NCBI GenBank assembly: GCA_016191845.1
Contig: JACPVF010000003.1
Coordinates: 124,001 to 188,000 of the forward strand
Direction: 5' to 3'
Length of the DNA stretch: 64,000 nt
DNA from: Chloroflexota bacterium
GTDB taxonomy: Bacteria > Chloroflexota > Anaerolineae > Anaerolineales > Villigracilaceae
Both the position numbers and the translations under genes were made by a program. Positions within the stretch are counted from its first letter, which is position 1, and each line of letters begins with the position of its first letter. Below are positions 1-8,043 of this stretch, one piece after another. The notes under the pieces were generated by a model. That model was given only the letters and a program-made list of their open reading frames with translations. It was not told the DNA's origin and did no database searches.

Positions 1-739
1 AGGAGAGCCATAGCGACTGCGGCTGGTTGTAGGTCCACGGGTCTGCGCCCGAGCCTGACCAGCCGTAGGGATCCACGACCTTGAGCGCGGGGTTGCGAAC
101 CTGCAAGTGCAGGTGCGGCCCCGACGAGTTGCCCGTCGTGCCGCTGATGCCGATCATCTCACCGTGTGAGAGGTAGACACAGCCAGGCGTGGAGCAGGTC
201 TGTACGGCCACCGAACTCATGTGACCGTAGAGCGTGGTGTAGCCGTTCGAGTGATGCAGGCGTACGTAAATGCCCACGTTGGAACTATGATTCTGCGGGT
301 CCCACCAGCCCGCATAAACCACCTGGTCTGCATCGGCGGCAGCATAGACAGGGCGGTACGAGATGCCATAGTCGATGCCGTCGTGGCCGTTATAGGCCAC
401 CCAATCCCCCAGACTATACGACCAGTAGATGTTGTAGCCTGCGTCGCAGATCCCGCCCGGCGGACGTGCGCCCGCAGGCTGCGGCGAGGGACAATTCTTA
501 TACGCCGTGTTCCCGTTGAAGGTCACGATGCGGTTGTCATCGAAGCTGTAGTTCGGGGAAGTATGATCGAAGATCGAGGATTGCGAAGCGCTGCCGGGAA
601 ACGGTGGATACAGGAACGGCTCGACGGCCGCGGAGGCGGGCTGGGCCAGGGCTGCGCGCACACCGAGCAGCGCACCACCGATGATCAATATGGCAACGAT
701 GAAACGAGTGAGCCGAGTCAAGAGTCCTCCCTGCGGCAT
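1..739 (-). CDS. M23-family peptidase (LytM-like), C-terminal end cut by window edge
   Basis: Secreted zinc metallopeptidase of the M23/LytM family, expected to cut peptidoglycan peptide bridges outside the cytoplasm. The first ~30 residues hold a hydrophobic signal/anchor segment ending near ALAQPASAA. The catalytic domain shows GHDGIDYG (His and Asp zinc ligands), YGHMSSV and the closing PHLHLQVR motif. The reading frame runs off the left edge, so the C-terminus is unseen. The ATG at 739 shares one base with the TAA of the preceding lipoprotein gene. A TTG at 724 with a GGAGG just upstream is an alternative start that keeps the signal peptide. It is the last visible gene of a three-gene envelope operon. 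Family confident; substrate inferred. Confidence 0.9.
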   Translation of the reverse strand, partial: MPQGGLLTRLTRFIVAILIIGGALLGVRAALAQPASAAVEPFLYPPFPGSASQSSIFDHTSPNYSFDDNRIVTFNGNTAYKNCPSPQPAGARPPGGICDAGYNIYWSYSLGDWVAYNGHDGIDYGISYRPVYAAADADQVVYAGWWDPQNHSSNVGIYVRLHHSNGYTTLYGHMSSVAVQTCSTPGCVYLSHGEMIGISGTTGNSSGPHLHLQVRNPALKVVDPYGWSGSGADPWTYNQPQSLWLS

Positions 740-1434
740 TAGGGCTGGGGCGTGGCCTGTGAAATGGGAACGGCTTGCAGCGTGGAGAGCACCGTCAGCG
801 CATCGGTGCGGCACTCGTCGCTCAGGCCCTGGAAGTCGAGTTGGAAACCCGTGTAGATGGTGCCGTTGCTGCCCTGATAGTTGATGAAGGCCAGCGCCTC
901 GTTGACGTAAGCCATCGCCACGTCGTAGGTCAGACCGTCGATGTAGATCACGTCGTGTTCGACGCGCACGTTGGGCGGAAGTCCGCGCCCCGCCGTGGGC
1001 GTGAGCATGCAATATTCGATCTTGCGGTGCGCCAGCGCAGGCATGCCGAACTGGTCGGTGGTCAGCGCCCATAGCTCAGGGTTGTATTTCACGCGGAAAT
1101 AATAACCGGGCTGCGAGTCGCCCAGGTAAGTCGGCAGGCCGTCCCACACTTCCAGCGGCGGCGGGCTGGGCACCAGCGTGGGCAGTTCGAGCGGCGGCAG
1201 CGGTGTCGCGGTCAGGGTCGGTTCGGGGGTCGGGGAAGAGGTGGAGGTCGGCGATGGAATTGGGGTCGAGGTCTCGGTGGGCGGCGCGGGCGTGGGCGTC
1301 TCCTGCGGCAGGAGCGGCAGTTCAGTGGCGGGTTCCGTCGCAGCAGGGGCCTCCGTGGCGGCAGGCGCGGGCACAGAGCCGCAGGCGGAAACCAGCAGGG
1401 CAAGCAGGATCAGGAAGGGAATCGCACGTCGCAT
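739..1434 (-). CDS. Pro/Thr-rich lipoprotein of unknown function
   Basis: Predicted lipoprotein of 231 residues. The signal peptide ends in the lipobox LVSAC, so Cys18 would be lipidated. Residues ~20-90 are a low-complexity Ala/Thr/Pro/Glu linker, a typical surface-exposed spacer. Residues ~95-225 form a small domain of unknown function with two cysteines (EYCML, DECRT) that could pair. The gene lies 6 nt after the propeller lipoprotein gene and overlaps the M23 peptidase start by one base, so the three are probably co-transcribed. I do not recognise the C-terminal domain. Confidence 0.85.
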   Translation of the reverse strand: MRRAIPFLILLALLVSACGSVPAPAATEAPAATEPATELPLLPQETPTPAPPTETSTPIPSPTSTSSPTPEPTLTATPLPPLELPTLVPSPPPLEVWDGLPTYLGDSQPGYYFRVKYNPELWALTTDQFGMPALAHRKIEYCMLTPTAGRGLPPNVRVEHDVIYIDGLTYDVAMAYVNEALAFINYQGSNGTIYTGFQLDFQGLSDECRTDALTVLSTLQAVPISQATPQP

Positions 1435-1440
1435 TCGGCC

Positions 1441-2532
1441 TCAACGATGGAGCCAGATCGGACAGCAGGCGGGTCCCGTCAAAAGCGGCGACCCCTCACC
1501 CGAAGCCAGGTCTACGATCTGCACATCCATTCTACCATTCAGGACGAAATCGAATGCCAAAGTGTTTCCATCGGGCGACCAGACCGGTGTTTCGGCGCGG
1601 CCTTGTGTGAAATGTGTGACCTGCGTCACGGTGCGATGCTCCAGGTCGACAATGGCAATGTTGCTGAGGAGTGCGCCTTCCGAGGTGTCGGCAGCGGGGT
1701 CGTCGGGATTCGAGCGGATGACGAAGGCCAGCCGCATCCCGTCGGGTGACCAGCTTGCCGCATACCCGTGACCTGCGTCCGCATCCGCTACCTTGACCGG
1801 CAGCGACCCGTCGGCGTTCGCCACCCATAACTCCCCCACCGTGAAGGGAATCTGCGTATCGGGAATCTTGATGAAGGCCAGGCGTCGACCATCCGGCGAC
1901 CAGCGCACAAAGGAGAGATAATTCTTCGAATCCGTGAACAGTTGCTCGACCGTATGCCCGCCATCCCGCGTGGACCAGATCTCGCTGCCGAAACCAAAGC
2001 CGCGCGAGAAGGTGAAGGTGGTGAGCCCGCTGGGAGCCACGGACAGGTCGTAGGTGTAGTTGGTGATGGGAAAGCTGGCAACCTGTAACGAGTTCACGTC
2101 GACGCGGACGATGCGCGGGTTGCCGAGCGAGTCGATGCGCAGATAGGCGGATTGGTCATCTGCATCCCAGGAGAGAAAATGGCTGTCCACGTCGCCCTCG
2201 CGAATCAGCGGGGTGAACGTCCCCGTCACGGGATCCAGCAGCAGGGCGGCAGGTCCGTTGGCGCATTGAAGTTCGGCGATCAGGCGGTCACGCTGCGGCG
2301 AGGGAAAGAGTCCGCTCAGGGAGCAATTCTGCGGCAGGGACAGGGGCGTCTCGTGTTCGACGGATTTCAAATCCGCAGAGAGTTGCAAAAGTGCGGGCGG
2401 AGTGGAACGAAAGACATACAGGGCAAGAGCAGCGGGAGAGGGCGTAGGTTGCAGAACCAGGTCTGGGGTTGGGGAGATGCAGGAGGAAAGAAGAAAGAGG
2501 GAAAGGAAGAGGACGAGTGAAAAGCGATGCAT
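1441..2532 (-). CDS. Lipoprotein with TolB-like PD40 beta-propeller
   Basis: Predicted lipoprotein of 363 residues starting at the ATG at 2532, with a signal peptide ending in LLSSC. The body carries several propeller blades with the PD40/WD40-like signature WSPDG followed by LAF (near residues 240, 290 and 340). Such propellers bind proteins or glycans outside the membrane. The frame stays open upstream, but the start at 2532 is favoured because it opens directly into the signal peptide and sits 6 nt after a TATAAT box, consistent with a leaderless mRNA. First gene of the envelope operon; precise role unknown. Confidence 0.87.
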   Translation of the reverse strand: MHRFSLVLFLSLFLLSSCISPTPDLVLQPTPSPAALALYVFRSTPPALLQLSADLKSVEHETPLSLPQNCSLSGLFPSPQRDRLIAELQCANGPAALLLDPVTGTFTPLIREGDVDSHFLSWDADDQSAYLRIDSLGNPRIVRVDVNSLQVASFPITNYTYDLSVAPSGLTTFTFSRGFGFGSEIWSTRDGGHTVEQLFTDSKNYLSFVRWSPDGRRLAFIKIPDTQIPFTVGELWVANADGSLPVKVADADAGHGYAASWSPDGMRLAFVIRSNPDDPAADTSEGALLSNIAIVDLEHRTVTQVTHFTQGRAETPVWSPDGNTLAFDFVLNGRMDVQIVDLASGEGSPLLTGPACCPIWLHR

Positions 2533-2538
2533 GGAGGC

Positions 2539-2544
2539 ATTATA
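2539..2544 (-). promoter_or_regulatory. -10 box (TATAAT) for leaderless lipoprotein gene
   Basis: TATAAT on the minus strand, followed by six bases (GCCTCC) and then the ATG at 2532. No good -35 hexamer is visible. The spacing would place the transcription start at or next to the start codon. Confidence 0.6.
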
Positions 2545-2556
2545 TCGGGAGGGCGT

Positions 2557-2562
2557 TATAAT
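2557..2562 (+). promoter_or_regulatory. -10 box (TATAAT) upstream of surE
   Basis: TATAAT on the plus strand 39 nt before the surE ATG, back-to-back with the minus-strand box at 2539-2544. Together they form a compact divergent promoter. The -35 region is not recognisable. Confidence 0.5.
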
Positions 2563-2601
2563 CATAGAGGCAGACAAAAAATTGGAAAATGGAAATCGCT
2601 C

Positions 2602-3366
2602 ATGGAAATTCTTGTTACCAACGATGACGGCGTGCAAGCGCCTGGACTGCTGGCTCTGGCGCGCGAGATGCGCAAACTGGGCAGCGTGACCGTCTTTGCG
2701 CCCGACCGCAACTGGTCGGCTTCGGGGCACGTCAAGACCATGGATCGTCCGCTGCGCGTGCGTGAGACGACCCTGGCCGACGGCTCCACGGCCTACGCCT
2801 CGGATGGCGCTCCCTCAGACTGCGTGGCCCTGCCCCTGCTGGGCCTGCTGCAAAAGAAGTTCGACCTGGTGGTCTCGGGCATTAACCCCAACGCCAACAT
2901 CGGCCACGACGTGACCTACTCGGGCACTGTCACCGCCGCGATGGAGGCCGTCATCGACGGCATCCGCGGAATTGCGGTCTCGCTCGATTCGCCCGAGCGG
3001 CACAAGGGTCCGCTGGATTATTCCACGGCGGCCATCGTCGCCCGCCGCGTGGCGAAGATGGTCCTCAAGGACGGCCTGCTCGACGGCGTGGTGTTGAACG
3101 TCAATGTGCCCTACCTCAAAAAGGATGAACTCAAAGGCTACATGGTCACCCGTCAGGGACTGCGCGTCTATCGCGATGCGCTGGATGCCCGCCTCGACCC
3201 GCGCGGCAAACCGTATTACTGGATCGGCGGCGAGTCGCCTACCGGTGTGGCCGAGGAAGGCACCGACTTCGGCGCATTGAAGGCGGGCTACGTCTCCATC
3301 ACCCCGCTGCAATTGGACCTGACCCACTACAAGGCGATGGACGTGTTGAAACAGTGGAAGTTCTAG
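2602..3366 (+). CDS. surE: 5'/3'-nucleotidase SurE
   Basis: Metal-dependent survival-protein nucleotidase that removes phosphate from nucleoside monophosphates in the cytoplasm. The protein opens with ILVTNDDG, the family's metal-binding motif, followed by APDRNWSASGH (phosphate-binding Ser region) and SGINPNANIGHDVTYSGTV, which carries the conserved Asn and active-site loop. At 254 residues it is the usual SurE length. The ATG at 2602 is chosen because SurE proteins begin a few residues before the NDDG motif; an in-frame upstream ATG at 2527 would add a non-homologous tail. It starts a six-gene same-strand run. Confidence 0.96.
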   Translation: MEILVTNDDGVQAPGLLALAREMRKLGSVTVFAPDRNWSASGHVKTMDRPLRVRETTLADGSTAYASDGAPSDCVALPLLGLLQKKFDLVVSGINPNANIGHDVTYSGTVTAAMEAVIDGIRGIAVSLDSPERHKGPLDYSTAAIVARRVAKMVLKDGLLDGVVLNVNVPYLKKDELKGYMVTRQGLRVYRDALDARLDPRGKPYYWIGGESPTGVAEEGTDFGALKAGYVSITPLQLDLTHYKAMDVLKQWKF

Positions 3367-3378
3367 GGAACTTTCGAA

Positions 3379-3846
3379 ATGAACTCTGCCGCCGTCGATG
3401 CCTATTGGGATCAATTCCTCGCCAGCCTGCCTGCGGATTCGCCCTATCGTGGCAGGGGCTTCATCGCCGAGGGCTGGGGCGACGGTCCCGAGATGGCGGA
3501 TGAGCTCGGCGCGCTGATCGCCCAGGGCACCAAGACCGCCACCTGCAGCTCCGTCTGGGAGTGGGAAGCCGAAGGGCAGACTCCGCCCGGGCTCGGCACG
3601 CTGACGATCGTCCTGGATGGAAAGGGCGCCCCGCTGTGCATCGTCGAAACAGTGGAGGTTGCCGTCCGTAGATACAATGAGGTCGATGCCGATTTCGCCC
3701 GTGCAGAAGGGGAAGGCGATCTGTCCCTGGCGTACTGGCGCGACGCCCACAAGCGCTTCTTCACGCGCACAATGGCCAGGATCGGCCGCGAATTTTCAGA
3801 AGAGATGCCGCTGGTTTGTGAGCGGTTTCGAATTATTTACCCTTAG
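3379..3846 (+). CDS. ASCH-domain protein
   Basis: Small cytoplasmic protein (155 residues) of the ASCH superfamily, a PUA-like fold usually linked to RNA or modified-nucleoside binding. Supporting features are the basic strand around GTKTATCS (near residue 52) and the conserved EGEGDLSLAYWRDAH segment (residues ~114-128) seen in stand-alone ASCH proteins. It begins 12 nt after surE stops. Some ASCH relatives hydrolyse N4-acetylcytidine, but nothing here allows that assignment. Confidence 0.85.
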   Translation: MNSAAVDAYWDQFLASLPADSPYRGRGFIAEGWGDGPEMADELGALIAQGTKTATCSSVWEWEAEGQTPPGLGTLTIVLDGKGAPLCIVETVEVAVRRYNEVDADFARAEGEGDLSLAYWRDAHKRFFTRTMARIGREFSEEMPLVCERFRIIYP

Positions 3847-3857
3847 GAAGAGGTACC

Positions 3858-4850
3858 ATGCCCTATCTCGCATCAGACACTCGTTACGATAGCATGCTTT
3901 ACAACCGTGTTGGCTACAGCGGACTGAAGTTGCCCGCCATCTCGCTGGGCTGGTGGTACAACTTCGGCGGGCGCGACAACCTGGAGAACGGCCGCGCCAT
4001 CGCCCGCCGCGCCTTCGACCGAGGCGTCACACACTTCGACCTGGCCAATAACTACGGTCCGCCGCCTGGCAGCGCTGAGGAAACCTTCGGCGTGCTCTAC
4101 AAGCAGGATTTCCGTCCGTATCGCGACGAGCTGATCATCTCCACCAAGGCAGGCTACGACATGTGGCCTGGCCCGTACGGCGAATGGGGTTCGCGCAAAT
4201 ACCTGCTGGCCAGCCTCGACCAGTCTCTCAAGCGCATGGGCCTCGACTACGTGGACATCTTCTACAGCCACCGCTTCGACCCCGAGACCCCGCTCGAAGA
4301 GACCATGGGCGCGCTCGACAGCGCCGTCCGCCAGGGCAAGGCCCTGTACGTGGGCATCTCCAGCTACAGCCCCGAAAAGACCGAGGAGGCCGCCCGCATC
4401 CTCGAGAAACTGGGCACCCCCTGCCTGATCCACCAGCCCTCGTACAACATGTTCGACCGCTGGATCGAGAACGGCCTGCTGGATGTGCTGACCGAGGAAG
4501 GCATCGGCTGCATCGTCTTCTCGCCGCTCGCCCAGGGCCAGTTGACCGACCGTTACCTGAACGGCATCCCCGCTGGAGCGCGCGCCACCAAGACCGAGCG
4601 CGTCTGGCTGACGCCCGACCAGGTCAACTCGAACCTGCCCAAGGCGCTGAAACTGAACGAGATCGCCAGGGTGCGTGGACAATCGCTGGCGCAGATGGCC
4701 ATCGCCTGGGTGCTGCGCAAACCCGCCGTCACCTCCGCGCTGATTGGCGCCAGCAGCGTCCAGCAACTGGATGACAACCTGGCCGCGCTGGACAATCTCC
4801 AGTTCAGCGACGAGGAATTGAACCAGATCGAAGAGATCCTAAAAAGTTGA
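3858..4850 (+). CDS. Aldo/keto reductase, L-glyceraldehyde-3-phosphate reductase type (YghZ/Gpr)
   Basis: NADPH-dependent aldo/keto reductase, 330 residues. It closely resembles the Escherichia coli YghZ group: FDLANNYGPPPGSAEE carries the catalytic Asp and Tyr, KAGYDMWPGPYG follows the catalytic Lys, and YVDIFYSHR and LIGASSVQQL form the barrel and nucleotide-binding end. YghZ relatives reduce aldehydes such as L-glyceraldehyde 3-phosphate and methylglyoxal, so detoxification is the likely role. GAAGAGG lies upstream of the ATG at a normal spacing. A long perfect hairpin follows immediately. Confidence 0.93.
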   Translation: MPYLASDTRYDSMLYNRVGYSGLKLPAISLGWWYNFGGRDNLENGRAIARRAFDRGVTHFDLANNYGPPPGSAEETFGVLYKQDFRPYRDELIISTKAGYDMWPGPYGEWGSRKYLLASLDQSLKRMGLDYVDIFYSHRFDPETPLEETMGALDSAVRQGKALYVGISSYSPEKTEEAARILEKLGTPCLIHQPSYNMFDRWIENGLLDVLTEEGIGCIVFSPLAQGQLTDRYLNGIPAGARATKTERVWLTPDQVNSNLPKALKLNEIARVRGQSLAQMAIAWVLRKPAVTSALIGASSVQQLDDNLAALDNLQFSDEELNQIEEILKS

Positions 4851-4889
4851 TGTTATTGCGAGGAGGCATTCGGCCTCCTCGCAATAACA
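4851..4889. repeat. Perfect 17-bp hairpin between two genes
   Basis: Left arm 4851-4867 and right arm 4873-4889 are exact reverse complements around a 5-base loop; the arm core is TTATTGCGAGGAGGC. It starts directly after the aldo/keto reductase stop codon and ends 10 nt before the next ATG. There is no trailing T-run, so it is a poor intrinsic terminator and looks more like an intergenic palindromic repeat. Related sequence occurs at 18644-18662 and 20535-20619. Confidence 0.8.
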
Positions 4890-4899
4890 TGGAGGCACC

Positions 4900-5181
4900 A
4901 TGGACTTCCTCAAAAAGCTCTTCCCCGCAAGCAAACCCGCCGCTTCGCAAGGCTATTTCTACGCCTTCACGGTCCGCTGCCCGCGCTGTGGCGAGAGCAT
5001 CGAAGGCCGTGTCAACCTGGCCAATGACCTCAGCCTCAGCGAGGATGGCAGCGGATTTTACGTCCGCAAGGTGGTCATGGGCAGCGGACGCTGCTTCCAG
5101 CAGATCGAGGTCGAGCTGACCTTCGACGCCAATCGCAGGTTACAGGACAAGCAGGTCCACGGCGGAACGTTTATCGAATAA
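4900..5181 (+). CDS. Small CxxC protein of unknown function
   Basis: A 93-residue cytoplasmic protein with one CPRCGE knuckle near residue 27 and a further Cys in GSGRCFQ near residue 65. This suggests an incomplete zinc ribbon or a metal site completed by dimerisation. The rest is predicted mainly beta (RKVVMGSG, IEVELTFDA). The ATG lies just after the hairpin at 4851-4889. I do not recognise the family. Confidence 0.75.
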   Translation: MDFLKKLFPASKPAASQGYFYAFTVRCPRCGESIEGRVNLANDLSLSEDGSGFYVRKVVMGSGRCFQQIEVELTFDANRRLQDKQVHGGTFIE

Positions 5182-5263
5182 TTAATTGTACGGGCACAGC
5201 GAAACCTGAAAGGATGATCGCCCTGGATCATCCCGCTGTGCCCCAACTCAAACGGAGGATGTC

Positions 5264-5644
5264 ATGCCCTTCACCTCTCCCCCCAACCCGCAAGCCTTCA
5301 ACCAACAGGTCTGGGCGCTCGCGCGCCAGATCCCCGCTGGACGGGTGGCCACCTATGGCCAGATCGCGCTGATGCTCCCGCCGCCGATGGGCATCGAGTT
5401 CGAGGCCTATCGGGTTCAGGGTCCGCGCTGGGTGGGGGCGGCCATGGCGGCCTGTCCCGATGATGTGCCCTGGCAGCGGGTCATCAACTCGCAGGGCAAG
5501 ATCAGCCTGCGACCCGGGGCCGAACGTCAGCGCGCGCTGCTCGAAGAAGAGGGCATCGAGTTCGTCAAGGACAAGATCGACCTGAAGAAGTATGGCTGGA
5601 ATCCGAACGAGGCCGACCAGCCCAAACAGGGGCAGTTGTTTTGA
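5264..5644 (+). CDS. Alkyltransferase-like (ATL) protein of the MGMT family
   Basis: Small DNA-binding protein (126 residues) related to the C-terminal domain of O6-methylguanine-DNA methyltransferase. The helix-turn-helix and arginine-finger region GRVATYGQIALM is clear. The alkyl-accepting Cys of the PCHR motif is absent; the matching position reads PWQRVINSQG. Family members without the Cys bind O6-alkylguanine and flag it for nucleotide excision repair rather than removing the alkyl group. Known ATL proteins usually read PWHR, so the Gln is a further variation. The next gene overlaps by 4 nt. Confidence 0.88.
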   Translation: MPFTSPPNPQAFNQQVWALARQIPAGRVATYGQIALMLPPPMGIEFEAYRVQGPRWVGAAMAACPDDVPWQRVINSQGKISLRPGAERQRALLEEEGIEFVKDKIDLKKYGWNPNEADQPKQGQLF

Positions 5645-7146
5645 CTTTCCTAAAACGTTCAAACTGGCCTGTGTGGGGTGCGGCGCTCGTCTATCTGATG
5701 GCCACGGGACTTCTGGTGATTGGAACCCTTCCGCAGACGGGTGGTCAGTTGGTGTATCCCCTGGACGACACCTATATCCATATGGCAATGGCGAAGAACC
5801 TCGTTCAACACGGGGTATGGGGCGTCACGGAATATGGCTTCACCTCCAGCACCTCGTCCCCGCTGTGGACGGGGCTGTTGGCGTTGGCCTATCTGCTCAC
5901 GGGCGTCCATGCGGCCACACCGCTGATCCTGAACCTGTTCCTCGGCCTGGCCCTGGTCTTCAGCCTGGATGTCCAGTTACGCCAATCCTTTCCGTCGGGG
6001 GGGATGCGCCTGGGCTTGTTGCTCTTTTTGATCTTCGCCATTCCGCTCCCCACCCTGACCTTCCTGGGCATGGAGCATGTTCTGCATGTCCTGCTGGCGG
6101 TCTGGTTCCTGGCCCTGGCTGCTGAAAGTCTTGTCTCACAAACCAGCCCCCGCGCGCTGCTGCTGGGGCTGGCCTTCCTCCTCCCCGTCGCCCGCTACGA
6201 AAGCCTGTTCCTGATCGGCCTCACGGCGGCGCTGTTCGCCCTGCGCAGACGCTGGGGCATGGCAATTTCCCTCCTCGCGGCGGCGGGACTCTCCGTGACG
6301 GGATACGGCCTGTGGTCCGTGGCGAACGGCTGGTACTTCCTGCCCAATTCGGTGCTGGTCAAGGCTAATACCTCTGCCCTGCACCCCGAGACCCTGGGGT
6401 TGGCGCTTGGCTTTATCCTGTTGAACCTGGTCCAGGCCCCGACGATCCTGGCCCTGATCCTGCTCGCGGCACTGATGGTCCGCCCCGCCTGGGAGGAAAA
6501 ACCGCTGCGGGCGCTGATCTTCGGGCTGGTCGCCATTTGTCAGCTGCTGCTGGCGCGCACGGGCTGGCTCTATCGTTACGAGGCGTATCTGGTCGCGTTG
6601 GGTATCCTGGCCCTCGCTCCCACCTGGGCGGACCTTCCGCCTATATCCCGCCCCAAACGGATCGCGCTCCTGTCGATGGCGGCATTGGGGGTGCTTGCCT
6701 TTGCCTATCGTATGGTCGATGCGCAGGTCAAGACGGTTCAGGCCTCGCGGGATACGTTCAGGCAGCAGATTCAGATGGCGGCCTTTGTGGAACGTTACTC
6801 CCCAAACGGCCCCGTGGTCATCAACGACATCGGCGCGATCTGCTACTACACCAACGCCCCCATCGTGGACCTGGTGGGACTGGCCAACATGGACGCCGCC
6901 CGCGCCCGCCTGGAGGGGAGCCTGTCCACGCAGACCATCCGTACCTTGAGTCAGGGGGCGGACATTGCCATCGTATATGAGAACTGGTACACGCCCTTCG
7001 GCGGCCTGCCCGCGGAATGGGTCAAGGCGGGCGAGTGGACGCTGCCCGATACAGCCATGATCGGCCACACGGTGTCATTCTTCGCCGTGGACCCCGCTGA
7101 GGCGGAAAGACTGCGCACCGCCCTGGCAGAGTATCCGCAGCCCTGA
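5641..7146 (+). CDS. Multi-pass membrane glycosyltransferase-like protein (GT-C/ArnT type)
   Basis: Integral membrane protein of 501 residues with about ten hydrophobic helices and a soluble C-terminal part. The first loop contains YPLDDTYIHMAMAKNL; an acidic pair at this position is typical of GT-C transferases that use lipid-linked sugars. The C-terminal region (NDIGAICYYTNAPIVDLVGL) is conserved in such bacterial proteins of unknown specificity. Start is TTG at 5641, overlapping the previous stop as TTGA, so translation is probably coupled. Donor and acceptor cannot be read from sequence. Confidence 0.75.
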   Translation: MTFLKRSNWPVWGAALVYLMATGLLVIGTLPQTGGQLVYPLDDTYIHMAMAKNLVQHGVWGVTEYGFTSSTSSPLWTGLLALAYLLTGVHAATPLILNLFLGLALVFSLDVQLRQSFPSGGMRLGLLLFLIFAIPLPTLTFLGMEHVLHVLLAVWFLALAAESLVSQTSPRALLLGLAFLLPVARYESLFLIGLTAALFALRRRWGMAISLLAAAGLSVTGYGLWSVANGWYFLPNSVLVKANTSALHPETLGLALGFILLNLVQAPTILALILLAALMVRPAWEEKPLRALIFGLVAICQLLLARTGWLYRYEAYLVALGILALAPTWADLPPISRPKRIALLSMAALGVLAFAYRMVDAQVKTVQASRDTFRQQIQMAAFVERYSPNGPVVINDIGAICYYTNAPIVDLVGLANMDAARARLEGSLSTQTIRTLSQGADIAIVYENWYTPFGGLPAEWVKAGEWTLPDTAMIGHTVSFFAVDPAEAERLRTALAEYPQP

Positions 7147-7240
7147 CCCTTCCGCGTTGACCTGGGTCGATCGCAATCCATTCTGGCCTGTGGGGTGGCG
7201 GCGTTTGGAAGCACGTTCAATCTGGATCAAGCGACGGATT

Positions 7241-7246
7241 TATAAT
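7241..7246 (+). promoter_or_regulatory. Possible -10 box (TATAAT) for the AT-rich membrane protein
   Basis: TATAAT 31 nt before the ATG at 7278, with a weak TTCAAT about 18 bp upstream. An AGGAGG ribosome-binding site lies between it and the start codon. Confidence 0.45.
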
Positions 7247-7277
7247 TCACGTAGTCAATCAAATAGGAGGACTATAT

Positions 7278-7964
7278 ATGTTTGAATGCCTTGTTATTCC
7301 TCTAGTACTTCTTTTCAGTGTCATAGTAATCTACTCCCAAAGAGAACGGGTTGTAGGCAAGAGAATAGCTAATCGAGAATTCAACTTATCCCTTTTTATT
7401 ATCCTGGCGGTTTTTCTTTTATTCTCTATCCTGTCCTCGTTAAGATCAGATAGCTGGTGGTCAGATTCACTCACTCTGTTATTTGTTTTTCTTACGATCA
7501 GTTCTTGGATTAGCCTGTTTGCTCTCACAATTAAAAAACAGAGAGCGGGTGAAATTCTGCTGGATATGGGCCGCTCACCAGACAGCCTATTCACTGTATC
7601 GTTAGGCGTACTTAATTTGATCCTTTTTCTATTTATCGTATTTTTGGAAAAGGAAACCATTCTAAATTCAATCAAAGAACAAATTCGATGGTTTTTTATG
7701 TTATCGTCGATCCTTGTTACTATCATCAGCAGGCTGAGGAGAATGCTTTTTACTGAGACAGGCTTTTTCTGGTGGAACCTGATCCGATATGAAAACATCG
7801 CATCCTATTCCTGGGAATACGACAAACCGAACGTGCTGTCACTGGTATTGAAAAAACGGATTTGGTTTCAGGGAGTCATCAACATCCCCGTTCCTATGGA
7901 ATTAAAGAACACAGTCAAAATGATCCTGATGGGAAAAGTCGACTCTCAAAAGGCCAGTCTATGA
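7278..7964 (+). CDS. AT-rich membrane protein with PH-like C-terminal domain
   Basis: Hypothetical protein of 228 residues with about four hydrophobic segments (residues ~1-20, 38-58, 70-88, 110-150), then a soluble tail. The tail (TETGFFWWNLIRYENIASY and the following Trp-rich strands) resembles the PH-like domain of DUF5673-type membrane proteins. An AGGAGG precedes the ATG. Base composition is clearly richer in A+T than its neighbours, with codons ending in A/T, which suggests recent acquisition. Function unknown. Confidence 0.75.
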   Translation: MFECLVIPLVLLFSVIVIYSQRERVVGKRIANREFNLSLFIILAVFLLFSILSSLRSDSWWSDSLTLLFVFLTISSWISLFALTIKKQRAGEILLDMGRSPDSLFTVSLGVLNLILFLFIVFLEKETILNSIKEQIRWFFMLSSILVTIISRLRRMLFTETGFFWWNLIRYENIASYSWEYDKPNVLSLVLKKRIWFQGVINIPVPMELKNTVKMILMGKVDSQKASL

Positions 7965-8043
7965 GAGTATACTTTTGGAAAATAGAAAACATGGGTCGAA
8001 GGGGACTGGCGTTTTATTAACAGTACAATCTGCGGAGGTTTCC

